Counted from the first letter of the stretch, positions 13,401-41,769 are shown. The stretch is 64,000 bases of DNA from Branchiostoma belcheri (GCF_001625305.1 NW_017803921.1:3012746-3076745); one strand, 5' to 3'. The notes: a model not told the origin generated them from the sequence alone. Numbers and translations are program-made.

Positions 13401-16400
13401 TGGGAAAAGCTGAATGGCGACTGGCATCAAATCCTTGTCCTTGTTACAGAACAGTAGAGCGTACGGGGCGCAAAGCTGTGGAAAACAACAGGTTTCATGA
13501 ATACATTTAGAATTCTTTACTCCTAATCGTCATTCAAAGGCAATGTTTTCATCGTCATCGTTATCTTTCTGAGGCCTTTTTGTTTGAAGTTACTGGAGAT
13601 GTCACAGTAGGGTCACCGTGCGACGGTAAGGAACTCTGCAGTCCGTCTGTCACGATAAAAGAAAGAATTTCTTTATTATGTTCTGCAATAACAAAATCTC
13701 ACTCATAAACTCACTTACTAGCCAATTAATTGTATATAGTAGGGAATTGTCATAGAAGGGTCTTATTTTATTTTACACCATACCTGTCTGTTATTGGTAC
13801 ACTCAGTCCCCTCCAAGAATGTTAGGTCAACCATGTAGAGCCGCTTAGACCCCAGGGCATCCTCGAGAGAAAGTCCCTCCAGAAAGGGTTCCACCATCTC
13901 AGCTGTCACGCCAAAACTGTACAACAAAATATACACACGTCATGTTGACGTCACTGAAGAGTACCAGAGGGCATGTTGGACAATGTTTTACCGTCATGGG
14001 AGAGGGGGTATCAGGAAATACGTCAAGATGTTGAATAGCTGAACTCTATGGCTCGGGGAGGTTTAATAGAACATTCTTTTAAGCTCATGTCACACTTTGC
14101 CGAACACTATCGACTTGTGTGGAAATGTAGGCGTAGCCTAAAAGACAAGACTGCAGCCGAACTTCGACCAACCTTAGTTGGCTGGAGGTTGCGGCAAGGT
14201 TCTGAAGGTATGACTTTTCGGATGCATATGTATAAGAGAACACTGCACCCTCTTCTTTTCAATTGTGGACACCTTCGATCATTTGTAGTTATGGGTTCAC
14301 CACACCACGAAGTGGTGGTGAACCCATATTGCTTTTTCTGATGTTTCTTCTTCTCCTCCTTCTCCTTCTTCTCCTGCCATTTTTTAAATGGATTCAGCTT
14401 CTTCATTTTAGGGCCCAAGGTCCTGAAATTTGGTATGGAGGTACAGTGGGCAAATACCCCTAGGCGTTTTTTAAATTTTTGTGATACAAGCTTTTACAAT
14501 CGTTTTATTTGCTTTTTTAGCGGTCCCCATAGGAAAGTACTGTGGGGGCGTACGCGCGTGACGTAATAAGAAAGGAATTCGTCGGTATGCCCATATATGG
14601 GCATGCAAGCATGAACCTGACGCAGACCAATCTATTCTTCTTGCTGATTGGCTGTTGGATTTGATTGGATTAACTCAATTAACACCTGTTCAAAGCCATT
14701 CCATTTTGACAGTATGAACTCAAGTGTTTTGGTACTGGTACAGCACAGGCCACGAAATACGCATCGATTTTCGAGGGACGTTCTGCGGGAGAGTGCAGGA
14801 CGCTGTGCGGGACTTCCCTCGGGAGAGTGCGGGACGTCCTCCGGGAGAGTGCGATACATTCTGCGGGAGAGTGCGGTACGTCCAGCGGGAGAGTGCGGTA
14901 CGTTCTGCGGGAGCCAGACATTTTGCTCTTCTCTGTTGGAACAACGCAAGTTGGAGGTCAATGACCTGCGCCCGGCGTGTAAACAAAAAAGTTACGCGGT
15001 ACGTAATGTGTATCGTCGGCGCGCGCGCCACGGTATCAACAATTTTCCGCAATCTTTACCAACTAGTATTATCTAGGTTCTGTTATCGATCTCCGAAGAA
15101 TCACCAAAATTGTAGAGTGTAAATTGTTGTTGCTGAGAACATCGCGAGACGGCTTCCTGGCGAGCGTCGAGGGCTTGCATGCCCGACAGTTTTCGAAGAT
15201 TGGACAGGGAGCGGCTGTAATATTAAAGGAGCCGGCGGCTTCTGCTAGCCGGGTTGATAGTTAAGTAACATCAAGGTGGTTCAAAAGCAAACCTGATAAA
15301 GAAGGAAACCCCGTAGTTAATAGTTGAAAGTCTTGGTGCCTTGAAGCGATCGATACCGCCATGCTGTTTACTTTTTATGACATTCAATGCAGTGAGTGAT
15401 GTGTATCGCACCGAGTTAGCTCGGTTGGAAACGCGCAAGGCGGCAATCCCAGGTATTGCAAGTTCGAACCCCAGTGCATCGGACATTAATATTTTTAGCA
15501 ATTTAACATTTTTAACAATTTTATCATTTTTAACAATTTTATCAGTTTTAACAATTTTAACAATTCTGCATTTTAACAATTTCAACATTTTTTTTTTATT
15601 TTCGTTGTTTTGCCTTTTAACATTCAAAAACTGATTGTTCTTACTCAAGAATGTCAATAACTTAGAATGTTAGTCTTTTGTATTTTTCCAACATACAAAC
15701 TAAAATCACTTTGATGTTGTCACAAAAGTATTGAGCTGACAAGAGAGAAGGAGTACGGTACTCTGCCAGTGTGAAGAATCTACAGAGGTATTACCAGTCA
15801 CTAGTAGCAAGAGATAGACCACATTGAATGATGACGATGAGGACGAATCATAATGAAGTACTATCATAGCTAGTACAGAAATTCTACTGCTTTACTTTAC
15901 TTTCTTTCACTCTGTACATGCAATTAGCTCACTGGCATGATTTTAAAAATAAAGGTTATGATAATCATATTATATGTATAGCTTATTCAATGTATGGCTT
16001 CATAGTTTATGTGATTGTTAATAACACCTGCACAGAGCATTTTCATACTGACAGTATGTCTTTATTCAAGTGTTTTGGTAGGTATTTCAAGCTTTTCTGC
16101 TCCAGCATTGGAATGCGGGGCATGAACGTTTTTTTTTATTTTGAAAATCAACAGTTTGCATTATGCAATTAAAAATCCTAACCAATAAAGTAGGGAATAG
16201 CTATCCAACTGTTGTTTTAGTTGTATGTTACTTCATATTATAGTTATATCAATGTAAATCATTGTTTTCCCTTGTGTTTCTCATTCTTTCCCTGCCATGT
16301 CGTAAAATGTGGTGAACCCATCGCTGTATTTGCTCCAAAGCAAATATTGGCCTTTCTAGTTATCTATTAACTCTTTAATATAAATTAGCATAATATACTG

Positions 16401-19400
16401 TTATATGGACAGTTTTCTTACTTTTCTGGGATTTCTTTGCAGAGCTTGAAAATATTCGGGTTGCATCCCATCAGCCTTTGCTCGCCGAAGTTGAGGTCTT
16501 CCTTCCAATAGGCCATGCCCTGGTTAAAAAAAAACAGTGTATATATAATAATAAAAAAACAGTGTATATACTCCAACATACAACAAGCAGTTAGGATAAA
16601 CCTACACATGTAATACAGTTTTATTTCAATAAAAAGTATCTGTCATTTGCGTTTATATCATGTCACAGAAATCGGAAATTATGATTATTATGCTAATGCT
16701 GGTTATTTTTATGTTTTTATGTATCAATTCATCTGTATCTGCTCATCACGTTTTGTTGTGACCTGTATTTAGCCCAGTGTGGCAGAAATATGCAATAAAG
16801 TTCGTCATTCATTCGATATATTCTCCATGTGGACATTGTTATGTAAGATGTGTTTTACATAAGGACCACTTGTTGACAGCCGTCGCCTTGACAACGTGAC
16901 TTACGAACATAAACTGGAGGCTCTTTTGTAGTAGTAATAGACACAAGTCATTACACTTAAAGCCCAGGCGTAAGTCTTATAATTGGTTAAGCTACAGTAT
17001 GAATCGGTGGGAAGATTAGTGCATTTAGAGAGCGCCTGTGAAGGATTTACGCACTAAAGGTTTTAAATAGTGCAGATCGGGCCTGTACAGTGGTGGTTTG
17101 TACAGTGAGTGGTTGTGTATGGGGAACGGAATGTGTTGCCTCGTAGCCACCTGTTGGTGTGTTCCCTAGGGCTTTACAGACGTTATCTGACACCCTGGGT
17201 CTTTATGGCAACCATTGGGACCGGTTTGTACAAGATAACACACCTGGAAACATTCTAGTCTCTATCAGACTAACTACTCTGGATACATATACGAGAATAT
17301 TTGCCAGGGGAGTTTGGTCGCCTTGGGGTTTGGCTGACCGCGAAGTCGGAGGGAAAGAAACAACCTTCCCGCGCCCGGACTCCCCTGTCCAATTTTACTC
17401 TCTTTTTTTTGCCGAATTCTACGATCCGTATTCCCGTAGGAAGGCCTGGTGGAGGCTAGAAACATTCAGGAATATTCTGTACGATGTTTTTTACACTCCA
17501 AGCAGATGTCAGGCTTCTGTATATTTCCTTAAGTCTTAAGGTATTTCATTGGGCTTTCTATTTTGTCCCGGTACCTTTTTTTCTCCAACCAAACTACGGC
17601 GACTCAATAGTAGATACTGCCCTACCAATTTGATACTTTCTGGACAATTTGATACTTTCTTGTAGCAACCAAAAGATCTTTTGTTAGATTAAGTACGAGG
17701 AGTTAGAGTACGGGAGGCTTTGATAGGGGCTTCATAAGTACTAGTATATGACCTAAGATAGCTGTATACGGATAGAAATCTTTTTTTTTTTTGCTAAATT
17801 AAAAATGGGTAAAAAAAGTGAGAGCATCAAAGAAGAAGCAACATTTTGTCTAAAAGGATAAGGCAGTTCCTTGGAAGGATATACCCATACCTTGGGAGGG
17901 CCAAGATTGTTCTTGTACACGTTCTTTAAGTCGTCAAGACTTCGCCACTTGTCTGACGTCATGTTGACAATCTTACTCTGGGCGATCAGCGCAACCTTTT
18001 TCTTCACTATGTCGTGCTGGAATGTACGTTCAAACAAAAAAAAAACATTAGTATGCAGACATGCATGCTTGCAAACATGTATGTAGCTCGATGTATACAC
18101 TGTGGTGTATGAGGGCACATTGGAATGATCATGTACATGGATACAATGTGTTATGGCTGTTGGTGATTGTCACCAAAAGACTACGTCGGTACTAAAATCA
18201 CAAAATTAAAGTCACTCATTATGCATAACGTGGGGCTATTCATTATTCACTGCTTTCAAAGAAGAAGAAGTCAAACCCCCAATAGCAAACGTGGTAGTAG
18301 TATAAGTTGATCAGAAAGTAGTTTTATGTCTTCTCTTGCTTTGCTTTACTTCCTTTGACACTGTACAAGCAAGTAGCCTTCGGGCATGATTTTGCAAAAT
18401 TAATAGAATGTGTATTAAATATTGACTTATGTTCGACATACATGTACTATGTATGACTACCTTAATTTCTATTCTGACATGAACTAGTATAACTTGTATC
18501 ACAACACTATTAACAGTTCCAAAAGAAATTATATTATGTTTTGGCAGTTTTTATTTATATATAATCACACCATAAAATCACGGCTACCATTTATGTTTGC
18601 AAAGAACATATTACTCACCCGATAGTCATTGGAAAATTGCTCATCTCTCGGCAATTCTTTGATCTAAAGAGAAGAAAAAAAGCAAGACACAAAAACCTTT
18701 AGGACGAAGTCTTTCTTACATGAAATGACGTCAGAACATACCGGAAGTAGGTTGGGTCAGTACAGGCCAGGTGGTCCATGGTGACATGTATCAAGTACAA
18801 CACAACATCAACAGGAAGCTCAAGTAGGTGCGGTTCTAATGTACAAAAGGCACCTCCGTGAATTGTTAAGCAAGCACAGACGACATTGTGTACTTTCAAA
18901 GAGCCAGGAAACGGGTCTTAAACGGGAAAACCTCAGTTAATTAACGGGCTGCCCTTTTTATTTATATAGATTCATGATACGGGGACTTCTGACCTTGAAC
19001 AAGAGATTTAGTTGTCCGCTGTTATTGTGTATAAAGTGTTTAAAGAATGTACAGAGACTATTCTACTCTACAGCTCTGAGTCATGGGCTATGAATGCAGC
19101 CCAGAGCAAGAAACTGGGTGAACATACACAAGAATGTTGAGAACAGTGTTTCATGGATACAACATCTAACAAACAAACAAACAAACAAACAAACAACTCT
19201 ATGGCTGTCTCCAGCCAATTTCGTCTGTAGTGCGACGACGTAGGCCCGTAGTAACGTTAACGAACCAGCTGGTAGACTAATACGGTGGCTTCCCACTGGG
19301 AGACGTAGAGTGAGAAGACCATATACTAGTACTACACTTTTGTCAATGATCGAGAGACAGATACTTTCAGTGTTAGACTCACATTCCTGCTTCGCTTATT

Positions 19401-20692
19401 GAATCAGTCAAACTTGCCTAAAGTTGATGTTTCTAACTTAGGGAGAAGAGATGCAGCTTTTTTAGAGTTAGTACAGGGCCCAGAAGTGAACCTTGTGGTC
19501 ATGCAATGGGTAAACTGGTTAAAAATCCCTACAGAAAAGATAAAAACGGAAGTTTCAAGTTGAAAACCAAGGATATACCTTACCTGTACAGGCAGCCCCT
19601 CCACGTTCTGCTGGTACTGGTACAGCTGTCTCTTGGCGTTCAGCAGCCTGGTGCGCTGGTCGGGGTGCTGTTCAAACTGGGGCAGACAGCTGTCGTACTG
19701 TGTCAGGAACAGCCGCTCGCCTGCGTTCACCCACCTGTTCACATGTTACAGCATGGAGTTAAGTATTCAGTCGTAACTACAACGTGAAACGTGCATTTAT
19801 ATGATCCTTAAGCTTAGGATGGAGGGAAGGCATGAACGAACGAATTTATGATGGATGGATGGAAGGATAGATGAGTGGATGGATGGATGGTGGAAGGAAG
19901 GAAGGATGGATGGATGGATAGATAGAAGGATGGATGGGTTGATGGAAAGAAGGAAGGATGAGCGGATTGATGGATATTAAATGGATGGATGGTAGATGGA
20001 TGGATGTATCGACCGGATGGATGGATAGATGGATGGAAGAAAGGTAGAATGGATTGATGGACGAATGAATAGGTGAATGGATGGATAGATGGAACGAAGG
20101 AAGGATAGAGAAGGAAAGGAGATGGATGGAAGGATGAAAGGATGGATGGATGGATGGATGGATGGATGGATGGATGGATGGATGGATGGATGGATGGATG
20201 GATGGATGGATGGATGGATGGATGGAAGGATAGATGGATGGATGGAAGGATAGATGGATGGATGGATGGATGGATGGATGGAATGATGGATAAATGGATG
20301 GACGGATAAAATGATGGATGAATATTCGTGATCAAGGCTAAACAGACTCACCTCTGCACCGGGAACACAAACTTGGTCGGTTCTCCCACGATATCCACGG
20401 TGATGACCTCAACAAACCAGTCATCAGCCTTCATTGAGTTGTCCCTCCAGATCTCAATCTCCTTCAGATCGTGCGGCAGTCTGGCGTGGGTGATCTTAAA
20501 CGTGTCCAGACTTCCCGCCTCGAAGTCGTTCTTCCAGCGGCAGTCGAGCAGCACGTCGCGGGTCCGGTTGCCCTTGACGTCGTGCAGGGCGATGTAGACG
20601 TTCCCGTCCGTGCCTCCGCCCTTGACGTCGCCGGTACGGACCGTGATGACGGCGTCTACCGCGGAACTGTCACTGCTACAACTTGCTCCCAT
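10472..20692 (-). CDS. PLAT-domain lipoxygenase, complete (LOX-A)
   Basis: An iron dioxygenase that inserts O2 into polyunsaturated fatty acids to give hydroperoxides. Exons: 20692-20352, 19734-19584, 18663-18619, 18016-17891, 16519-16422, 13916-13784, 13475-13380, 13257-13161, 13005-12888, 12670-12578, 12340-12280, 12157-12052, 11937-11846, 11507-11334, 11025-10862, 10586-10472. The result is 669 aa, the usual animal LOX length, with every junction in phase. PLAT spans about residues 13-113, with the catalytic domain after it. Iron ligands are visible: His356 and His361 (FHQSCTH), His548 and Asn552 (GHAAANF) and the C-terminal Ile669 (NAISI). Ala404 occupies the site that tends to give S products in characterised LOXs. 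The N-terminus MGASCSS has Gly2, Cys5 and Ser6, a myristoylation plus palmitoylation pattern that I do not know from vertebrate LOXs. It is paired head to head with the phospholipase gene and closely related to LOX-B at 44038. The positional specificity (5, 8, 12 or 15) cannot be read. Confidence 0.95.
13056..13140. repeat. (CA)n microsatellite with (CG) and poly-C interruptions
   Basis: Alternating AC/CA with a GCGCGCGC core and an 11-base C run. It lies in the LOX-A intron between exons 8 and 9 and ends about 20 bp from exon 8. Confidence 0.85.
14785..14930. repeat. GC-rich minisatellite, about 22-23-bp unit, 6 copies
   Basis: Repeated unit close to GCGGGAGAGTGCGGTACGTT. Several frames stay open through it, which explains overlapping long ORFs on both strands. 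It is intronic within LOX-A. Confidence 0.75.
15400..15490 (+). repeat. tRNA-derived SINE fragment
   Basis: An A-box (TAGCTCGGTTGG) and a B-box (AGTTCGAACCC) are present at tRNA-like spacing, but the T-stem and acceptor stem do not pair, so this is a tRNA-derived repeat, not a tRNA gene. Confidence 0.5.
19845..20325. repeat. (GGAT)n tetranucleotide array
   Basis: A long imperfect GGAT/GATG array fills LOX-A intron 1. It starts about 27 bp downstream of the 5' splice site of the PLAT exon. It yields spurious His-Pro-Ser repeat ORFs on the minus strand. Confidence 0.95.
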
Positions 20693-21417
20693 CTCTTTAA
20701 ACCACTGTTAAAATACCCCTAAAGAAATTCATATAATATGTGATATTAAACATAATGTTATGTCGATTTGATTACTAGTATATGGATGTCGTCCTCTGGG
20801 AATAGGAACCATACATATTTTATGAGCGTGCAAATAAAAAAAGTTGCATTATGAAATGTACGTTTTCTTTTTTTTTCTCTCTCTCAGTTTTCATCTATCT
20901 ATTGCAGCATCGTCTACAAAAGTACTTATAGGAGTATACTCTTTACACCTACCGCAAATATTCATCTTATAAGTTCAAAAGTCATGTAGTAGTATAAACA
21001 CAACTCGTCGTTGTACCGGTTTTCCCGGTTTCTAAGTTAATAGCATTGACCCTGTATGTAACTCTACCTGGCCATTTCAGGACAAGAGGCTACATGCCCA
21101 AAACTTCAATAAGCTTGAAATCAGTTTTGTAGTAATATAACAATTGCAAGTGTGTATGTAATGTTCATTTTATAACAGTAGAATATCTATTTTAAACAAT
21201 ATGCTTTATAACTACATGTAATGTGAACAGCATATATTTGGCAGTGAAATTGACAGCTATAATCTGTAGCTTCGCCAACTTTGAAAATTTAATCAAGATC
21301 ATCTCTTATCCTAAAAATAGGAAACGATACATATTTAGCATTTACATAATTGTGTTATTTCCAAAAGACAAGTATTAAACCCGTGTTCTTACAAATGTAC
21401 AAGACAGCCCCCCCCCC

Positions 21418-21437
21418 NNNNNNNNNNNNNNNNNNNN
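21418..21437. other. Assembly gap (20 N) flanked by poly-C
   Basis: Twenty N between two C runs. It is probably an unresolved homopolymer or microsatellite in the 5' UTR intron of LOX-A. Confidence 0.98.
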
Positions 21438-21889
21438 CCCCCCCACCTTCACGCTAATTCACAAAGAAGGCTAATCTTACGTAAAGAGCCCTTCTGGACT
21501 TTTCTTACTAAACAGAACCAACATGACCAGTTACAAGGTGATGCGATCATATTGTTGCATAAACAGGGTCTTTTAGAATCCCTTTCTTGGAAAAAAAGAA
21601 GTCATGAAACTGATATGTAGTACCCAAGGTGAAAAACATAAACATTGCCAAGAACGTCCTTGATTCTTCACAAAAGACACACCAAAAGAGATGCCCCTCC
21701 CTATAGTCCCCACCTATACGTACACACATGGGCAACAGTTAGGTTACTAGTATCACCACACGAAATTGTGTGTACTAACATTGTAGGTATACCGTACACC
21801 ATACATTACCACATGATTTTATTTCTTGATTCTAACCCCAACTCACGTGTGTAGAAGACTGTAAGTGCACAATACGCACACCGACTTAC

Positions 21890-21960
21890 CTGTCAAAGTT
21901 GCTGTGTCTCTGATACTGTCCAAAACGCCTTTAACCTTCACAAACCCGGTGCTGTTATGA
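21890..21960 (-). other. Probable non-coding first exon of LOX-A
   Basis: On the minus strand a strong donor (AG followed by GTAAGTCGG) sits at 21889. The start-codon exon has an acceptor at 20705-20706 (TTTAACAG), so a 5' UTR exon spliced across about 1.2 kb is plausible. The upstream limit is unknown. Confidence 0.4.
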
Positions 21961-22551
21961 AAATAAAACAAGCGCTAGTCTCCAACACAACCCCTTCTCT
22001 GAGGAGATAGTCTGCTTTTGTAAAGGGGACGTAAGACAAGGAGCGAGTCCCATGTCAATTTGCATACCGTGTGGGGAAATGGTCCGACCTGTTTGCCGCT
22101 GGTAATAGGCGTCGATTTGTCGTCATGACGACGTCCACAGGTGTTTGTCTCTGTGTACGTTCACCTGTACGTCATAGCAGACGAATTTGACTCTGATGCT
22201 CTGTAAGTAATACCGTTCATCCATAAATCTACGTAATTATACCCTTGGGATTCTATGCTGACCTAGTGTAGTAAATATTTCCATTCATACGGACTGAAGT
22301 AGAACTGTGTCTACTTGAAGAAGGGGCGCCTCCGAGGATTCCGTCATTGTTCTCATTGTTTTTTCCCCGTCCCTCTCACAAATAGTCTAATTTGCATAAC
22401 ATGACACCCAGTGGCACTCCTACATCTACGTCACTTCAGGACTTCATATGTTGAGAGTTTGACGACGACTTCAGAAGTGTGTGAGACACGCCTACGTATT
22501 GGACAAGCTGCTACCCCCAAGTGGGAACAACGTTTTCATCGACCAACCAAC
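21961..22551. promoter_or_regulatory. Divergent promoter region shared by LOX-A and the phospholipase gene
   Basis: Fewer than 600 bp separate the likely 5' exon of LOX-A (minus) from the start codon of the phospholipase (plus). No other gene lies between, so both transcription starts must fall here or very near. I could not pick individual start sites or a convincing TATA box. Confidence 0.5.
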
Positions 22552-37499
<14,948 letters not shown>

Positions 37500-37537
37500 A
37501 ATGACGATGAATAACTAAGAAAAATTCTAGTGAAAAA

Positions 37538-37543
37538 ATAAAC
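37538..37543 (+). terminator. Candidate poly(A) signal of the phospholipase gene
   Basis: AATAAA lies about 40 bp after the stop codon. Other AATAAA motifs follow further downstream, so usage is uncertain. Confidence 0.4.
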
Positions 37544-39775
37544 TGATCTCCAAGTCAAAGAAAAAATCAAACTGTTCTCTAAGTCAAAATACATTTTGCG
37601 AGAGGAGTGAAGGAAGCAATCTACATCAGGGCATACCAAGCTTCGCTAAACCGGGAGGGGGGCGGTACCGACTTCCGATGAACTTTGACCCAGTGTTGAC
37701 GTCACACGCGGGAAAAATACCACGTGTTTACAGACCCTGCGACGAAAAGTTGATGAAGACTGAGAAATTTTGGTTGAAAATTCCGATGAGTCAAATTGCT
37801 TCGAGAACAGTTTAATTTTTCACTATGTAAATTAACAACTCAGATTAACTTTATAGCTATTAGTAAGTACTACTGTCATAATGTTCAGAGAAGTACATAG
37901 CTTTTAGAAAGCTCCGGTTTGCTAACAGCGGAATTATTTTGTACAGTAAGTTACTCATAAAGGAAAATACTTCTTGTAAATCTTGATTTATTTATTGCAC
38001 TGGAATAAAACAGAGGTTTTGACAGCTATACTTTCTTTTTACCGATGAAGATCCCTGAATAGCGATTGAAACGTCTGTAATTTCTTTTTTCCAGTGTATT
38101 GGTAAAATCACCATTATTAGATATATTGTATAGTGTTCTCTTTGTTGTTAGACTTTGAATGCACGTTTAACTTAATATCTACCTTTTGTAAGTTATCAGA
38201 CTAAAGACAGTGTCAAGATATAGAACAAGCACACAAGTTACAATATAAGATAGCACTGAGACGTGTTTCTTATGTAAAAACCAATCCCTACAGATTCAGA
38301 ATTGATATTACTCTAACTAAAATATATTTAGTTTCATGCTCTTGTAATATCTAGCTATTTACAAATGTTGCATGGGAGTGTTCTGAAACATCGATACTTA
38401 AAATCTAAGCTATGGATTTTTTAAACTAACTAACTTTACTCCATGCGAACTTTTAAATGTATATGTATATTCAAAGCTGTATATAATGTATTGCCAAGAT
38501 TTTCATGTATGAATACTGGGTCAAACGTATTTTACATGGGCGTATGACCCTTTGTAGGGGTGGTGCAATAATAACCGAGTTTCATGTGAAAATTTAAAGT
38601 TGTTATCCACTTAATGAACCTTATATTAGTGCCGTGTATGTGTATGATATTTTTAATGTGCTGTTACACAAACAGGTTTTGACGTTTTGGTCTCATAGAT
38701 ATACAACCCTACGCTTGGTTGCATTTTACACTACAAATACTATTAAATTTTGCTTTTAGTTATATATTAGTAAGTAGTAAAAACACGTCGACACGTTTTT
38801 GCCATTCAGTTTTGAACGCAAAAGACCGTATAAGTCTTACTCAGAGATTGTACGATAAGTGTGCCCATATTTAAGGTTCCATCAAATGGATGGTATATGT
38901 ATATATACTAATATAGAACCCAAACTGAGTAACACTCCACGTGGACCTAAGGAAAATATTGTGTTGATATATGTATACGTATTGCGTTATAATTTGTCGT
39001 ATTTTTGTTTGCTAAAGGTTATAATACATTTGATAGTCTTTATTTCTATGTATCAGTTTCATAAAGTGAAAATTCTACACGTTTTGCACTTCATTGCATG
39101 AAAAAAGAGAAATGTTAAAAGCATTATTGTTGTTTTCGCTGCACATGTAAAGCTATGGAAGTAAATTACACCAACAGACTTTTGTAGGTTTAGCTAACTA
39201 CAGACGAGCCTCATATGTCAGTTTGAGGTAGATTTCTATATTTCAATGAGTGTGATAGAAAAAAAAAGTTACTGTAAATGTTTAACCCGGAATATGTGAT
39301 ATTGCTGGAATGCTTTATGTGTATCCAGTTTGGAAATAGTTACAACAGCAATGGAAACAACCGTTTGGAAATAAAGATTTTTGTTTGTGAAATCGTCGTT
39401 GTCACTTAATTAGTTAACAGATGGTGATAGTTACAATAATGGTAGATAGAGAAGGGCGCCTGTGGGACACAAATACAATGTCGCTGGCGAAAAACGGTAG
39501 CTTTTGTATCGGCAAAAATGTGCTTAGAAATGGCAGTAAATGTCAATATCAGATAGATTTCTTTACCTTTAATTTTTCGTCGCCCCGTGAATGCATTGAA
39601 TGCATTTAACATATACGTGATACTGAGTGTATGAAGTTGCGATATTTCAAACGCTCCACGTATGAAGTGATGCAAATTGCTTAAAGATAGCAGTAAAGGT
39701 CAATGTTGCACGGATTTCCTCATTAAGAATATGTTTTTTTTTTTTGCTTTGCCACACTGAAAATGCATTGAATGC

Positions 39776-40200
39776 TTTTAAAGCAGCTAGTCAAATGATT
39801 TAGAATGTTTGAATGTTGCATGTTGTGTGTGTAGCTCAGGCTACGTTAGTATTTGACCACCACACCTTCAATTCATTGAGTATTAGATGCATGTCATGCC
39901 CAAGTACATCAGAAATACATTGAATGCCTTTAAGGCAGATAGTCAAATGATTGAAATGTTTGAATGTTGTGTGTAGCTCAGGCTACGTTAGTATTTGACC
40001 ACCACACCTTCAATCCATTGAGTATTAGATGCATGTCATGCCCAAGTACATCAGAAATACATTGAATGCCTTTAAGGCAGATAGTCAAATGATTGAAATG
40101 TTTGAATGTTGTGTTTGTAGCTCAGGCTACGTTGTTAGTATTTGACCACCACACCTTTAATCCATTGAGTATAAAATGCATGTCATTCCCAACTACGTCA
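39776..40200. repeat. Tandem repeat, about 143-bp unit, 3 copies
   Basis: The marker GTAGCTCAGGCTACGTT occurs at 39831, 39973 and 40117, with matching flanks including ACCACACCTTCAAT and ATTGAATGCCTTTAAGGCAG. Confidence 0.85.
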
Positions 40201-40430
40201 GAAATACATGGGATGCCTTTAACAGGTACGTAATCTTGGGCGTAAGAAGTCGACGCCCTCTGTTCACATAGCTTAGGTCATCCTTGACCTTCAAAGAACA
40301 ACACGGGACTTCAAGTGTTTGTCCGCCGGGTCGATCGCTGAAAGATACCCCGGTGTGTATGTACATACCAGACGGACAGTACAGATCCTGACTCGACAAC
40401 CTTCACGCACCATTTCCAGATCTAGTTCTT

Positions 40431-40946
40431 TAGGCCATGTTGATATGGATGACATCCGCGCGCGCATTAGTATTTACTTTTCGTCAGTTTCCAACAACAA
40501 AAAGTTTCGATCTTACGGTCAATCGTACAAAGCAGCTGTAAAATGAGCAATATATGCCGAAAATTGAAAAAAAGGAAAACAATTTATAGTAATGCCGTAG
40601 AATGCCAAAATGATTGCAAAGGAAAACAAGAAAATGAGAAGAAATGAAAATGAAGAGTCTATTATTTAAAAGTAGCATTAGTAGTATTATTCTGGTCATT
40701 TTTACTGTTTACTATTATTCTATTAAGTCCTGTGATCTTACAATAAGTCTACAGCATGAATCTACAATAAATTTTCAATAATTCGGCATACCACACTCTG
40801 TGTGTTCAGTCATTTGTTCAACCTTCAAGACCACGTAGATTTCATAATGAAGGCAACTTTTCTTTCCAACCGTTTTCACTCGCACGCTCGCAAGTTTTGA
40901 AGTTCCCAGAGGATGTCATCCATACAATCAAATCAACATGACCTGA
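40431..40946. mobile_element. MITE, family B, full copy
   Basis: Inverted ends TAGGCCATGTTGATATGGAT...ATCCGCG and GAGGATGTCATCC...CAACATGACCTG. It is related to 9226-9627 along its length. Confidence 0.65.
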
Positions 40947-40947
40947 C

Positions 40948-41650
40948 AATTAGCACATACCTTAGTCAATGTAAGTCCAATTGAGGATTGTAGGGGTGCC
41001 TAAAATATAGATTAAACAAATGACGTCAAGGTAAAATAAACACATGACTGGACGCAAATGTTAAATGCGTAATGGTAGTGCACTTGCCATTTTCTGTGCC
41101 TTGTCCATTTCTAAATCTAGCTGTTTACATACTAGTAATTAGCACATACCTTAGGACATACATGTCCAATTGACCATTGTAGAGGTGCCAAAAATATTTA
41201 AATGACGTGCAGATAAAATAAATGCGCACAAATGTTAAGTGCGTAACGGTAGTGCACTTGCCATTTTCTGTGCCTTGCCCATTTCTAAATCTAGTTGTTT
41301 ACATAATTAGCACATACCTTAGGCCATACATGTCCAATTGACCATTGTCGGGGGTGCCTAAAATATATATGTTAAATGACGTGCTTATAAAATAAACACA
41401 TGAATGCGCACAGGAGCTAAGTGCGTAACGGTAGTGCACTTGCCATTTTCTGTGCCTTGCCCATGTCTAAATCTAGTTGTTTACATAATTAGTACATACC
41501 TTAGACCATACAGGTCCAATTGAGCATTGTAAAGGTGCCTAACGTATTTGTTAAATGACGTGCAAATAAAATAAACAGCTCAATGCGCACAGGTGTTAAG
41601 AGGGTAACGGTAGTTCACTTGACATTTTCAGTGCTTTCTAACCATGTCAG
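40948..41650. repeat. Tandem repeat, about 180-bp unit, 4 copies
   Basis: The marker ATTAGCACATACCTTAG (with small changes) recurs at about 40949, 41138, 41306 and 41488. Each unit also carries GTAACGGTAGTGCACTTGCC. Confidence 0.85.
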
Positions 41651-41769
41651 GTACTTGTCAACGACTTGGAAGAATTTGAAAGACGGTAGAAATACCTAAG
41701 AAGTCAACCACGTAACTGGAAAGACAGGTTTCTTCAACTGAAAGCAAATGGCCCGATGAGGTTCCAGAA

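Larger units (their letters stand above)
13917..16421. other. LOX-A intron 5, repeat-filled
   Basis: This 2.5-kb intron holds a near-perfect palindrome at 14291-14327, a 22-23-bp minisatellite at 14785-14930, a tRNA-like SINE fragment at 15400-15490, and a TTTTAACAAT-type low-complexity stretch at 15485-15600. A GGTGAACCCAT end near 16310-16323, like the arm of the palindrome, suggests one composite element from about 14285 to 16360. I see no exon. Confidence 0.5.

Noticed and set aside
14632..15122. Several overlapping ORFs of 80-142 aa on both strands
   Set aside because: They all cross the 22-23-bp GC-rich minisatellite, which keeps multiple frames open.
15400..15490. tRNA gene candidate
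   Set aside because: A- and B-boxes are present but the T-stem and acceptor stem do not pair; better explained as a SINE remnant.
17159..17539. 126-aa ORF, plus strand
   Set aside because: It lies within a LOX-A intron, opposite strand; no recognisable motif and no splice or promoter support.
19814..20351. Long minus-strand ORFs of His-Pro-Ser-Ile repeats
   Set aside because: They are the (GGAT)n microsatellite translated, inside LOX-A intron 1.
22411..22551. Upstream extension of the phospholipase frame
   Set aside because: The extension starts at GTG; the first in-frame ATG is 22552, with strong context and a myristoylation-type N-terminus.
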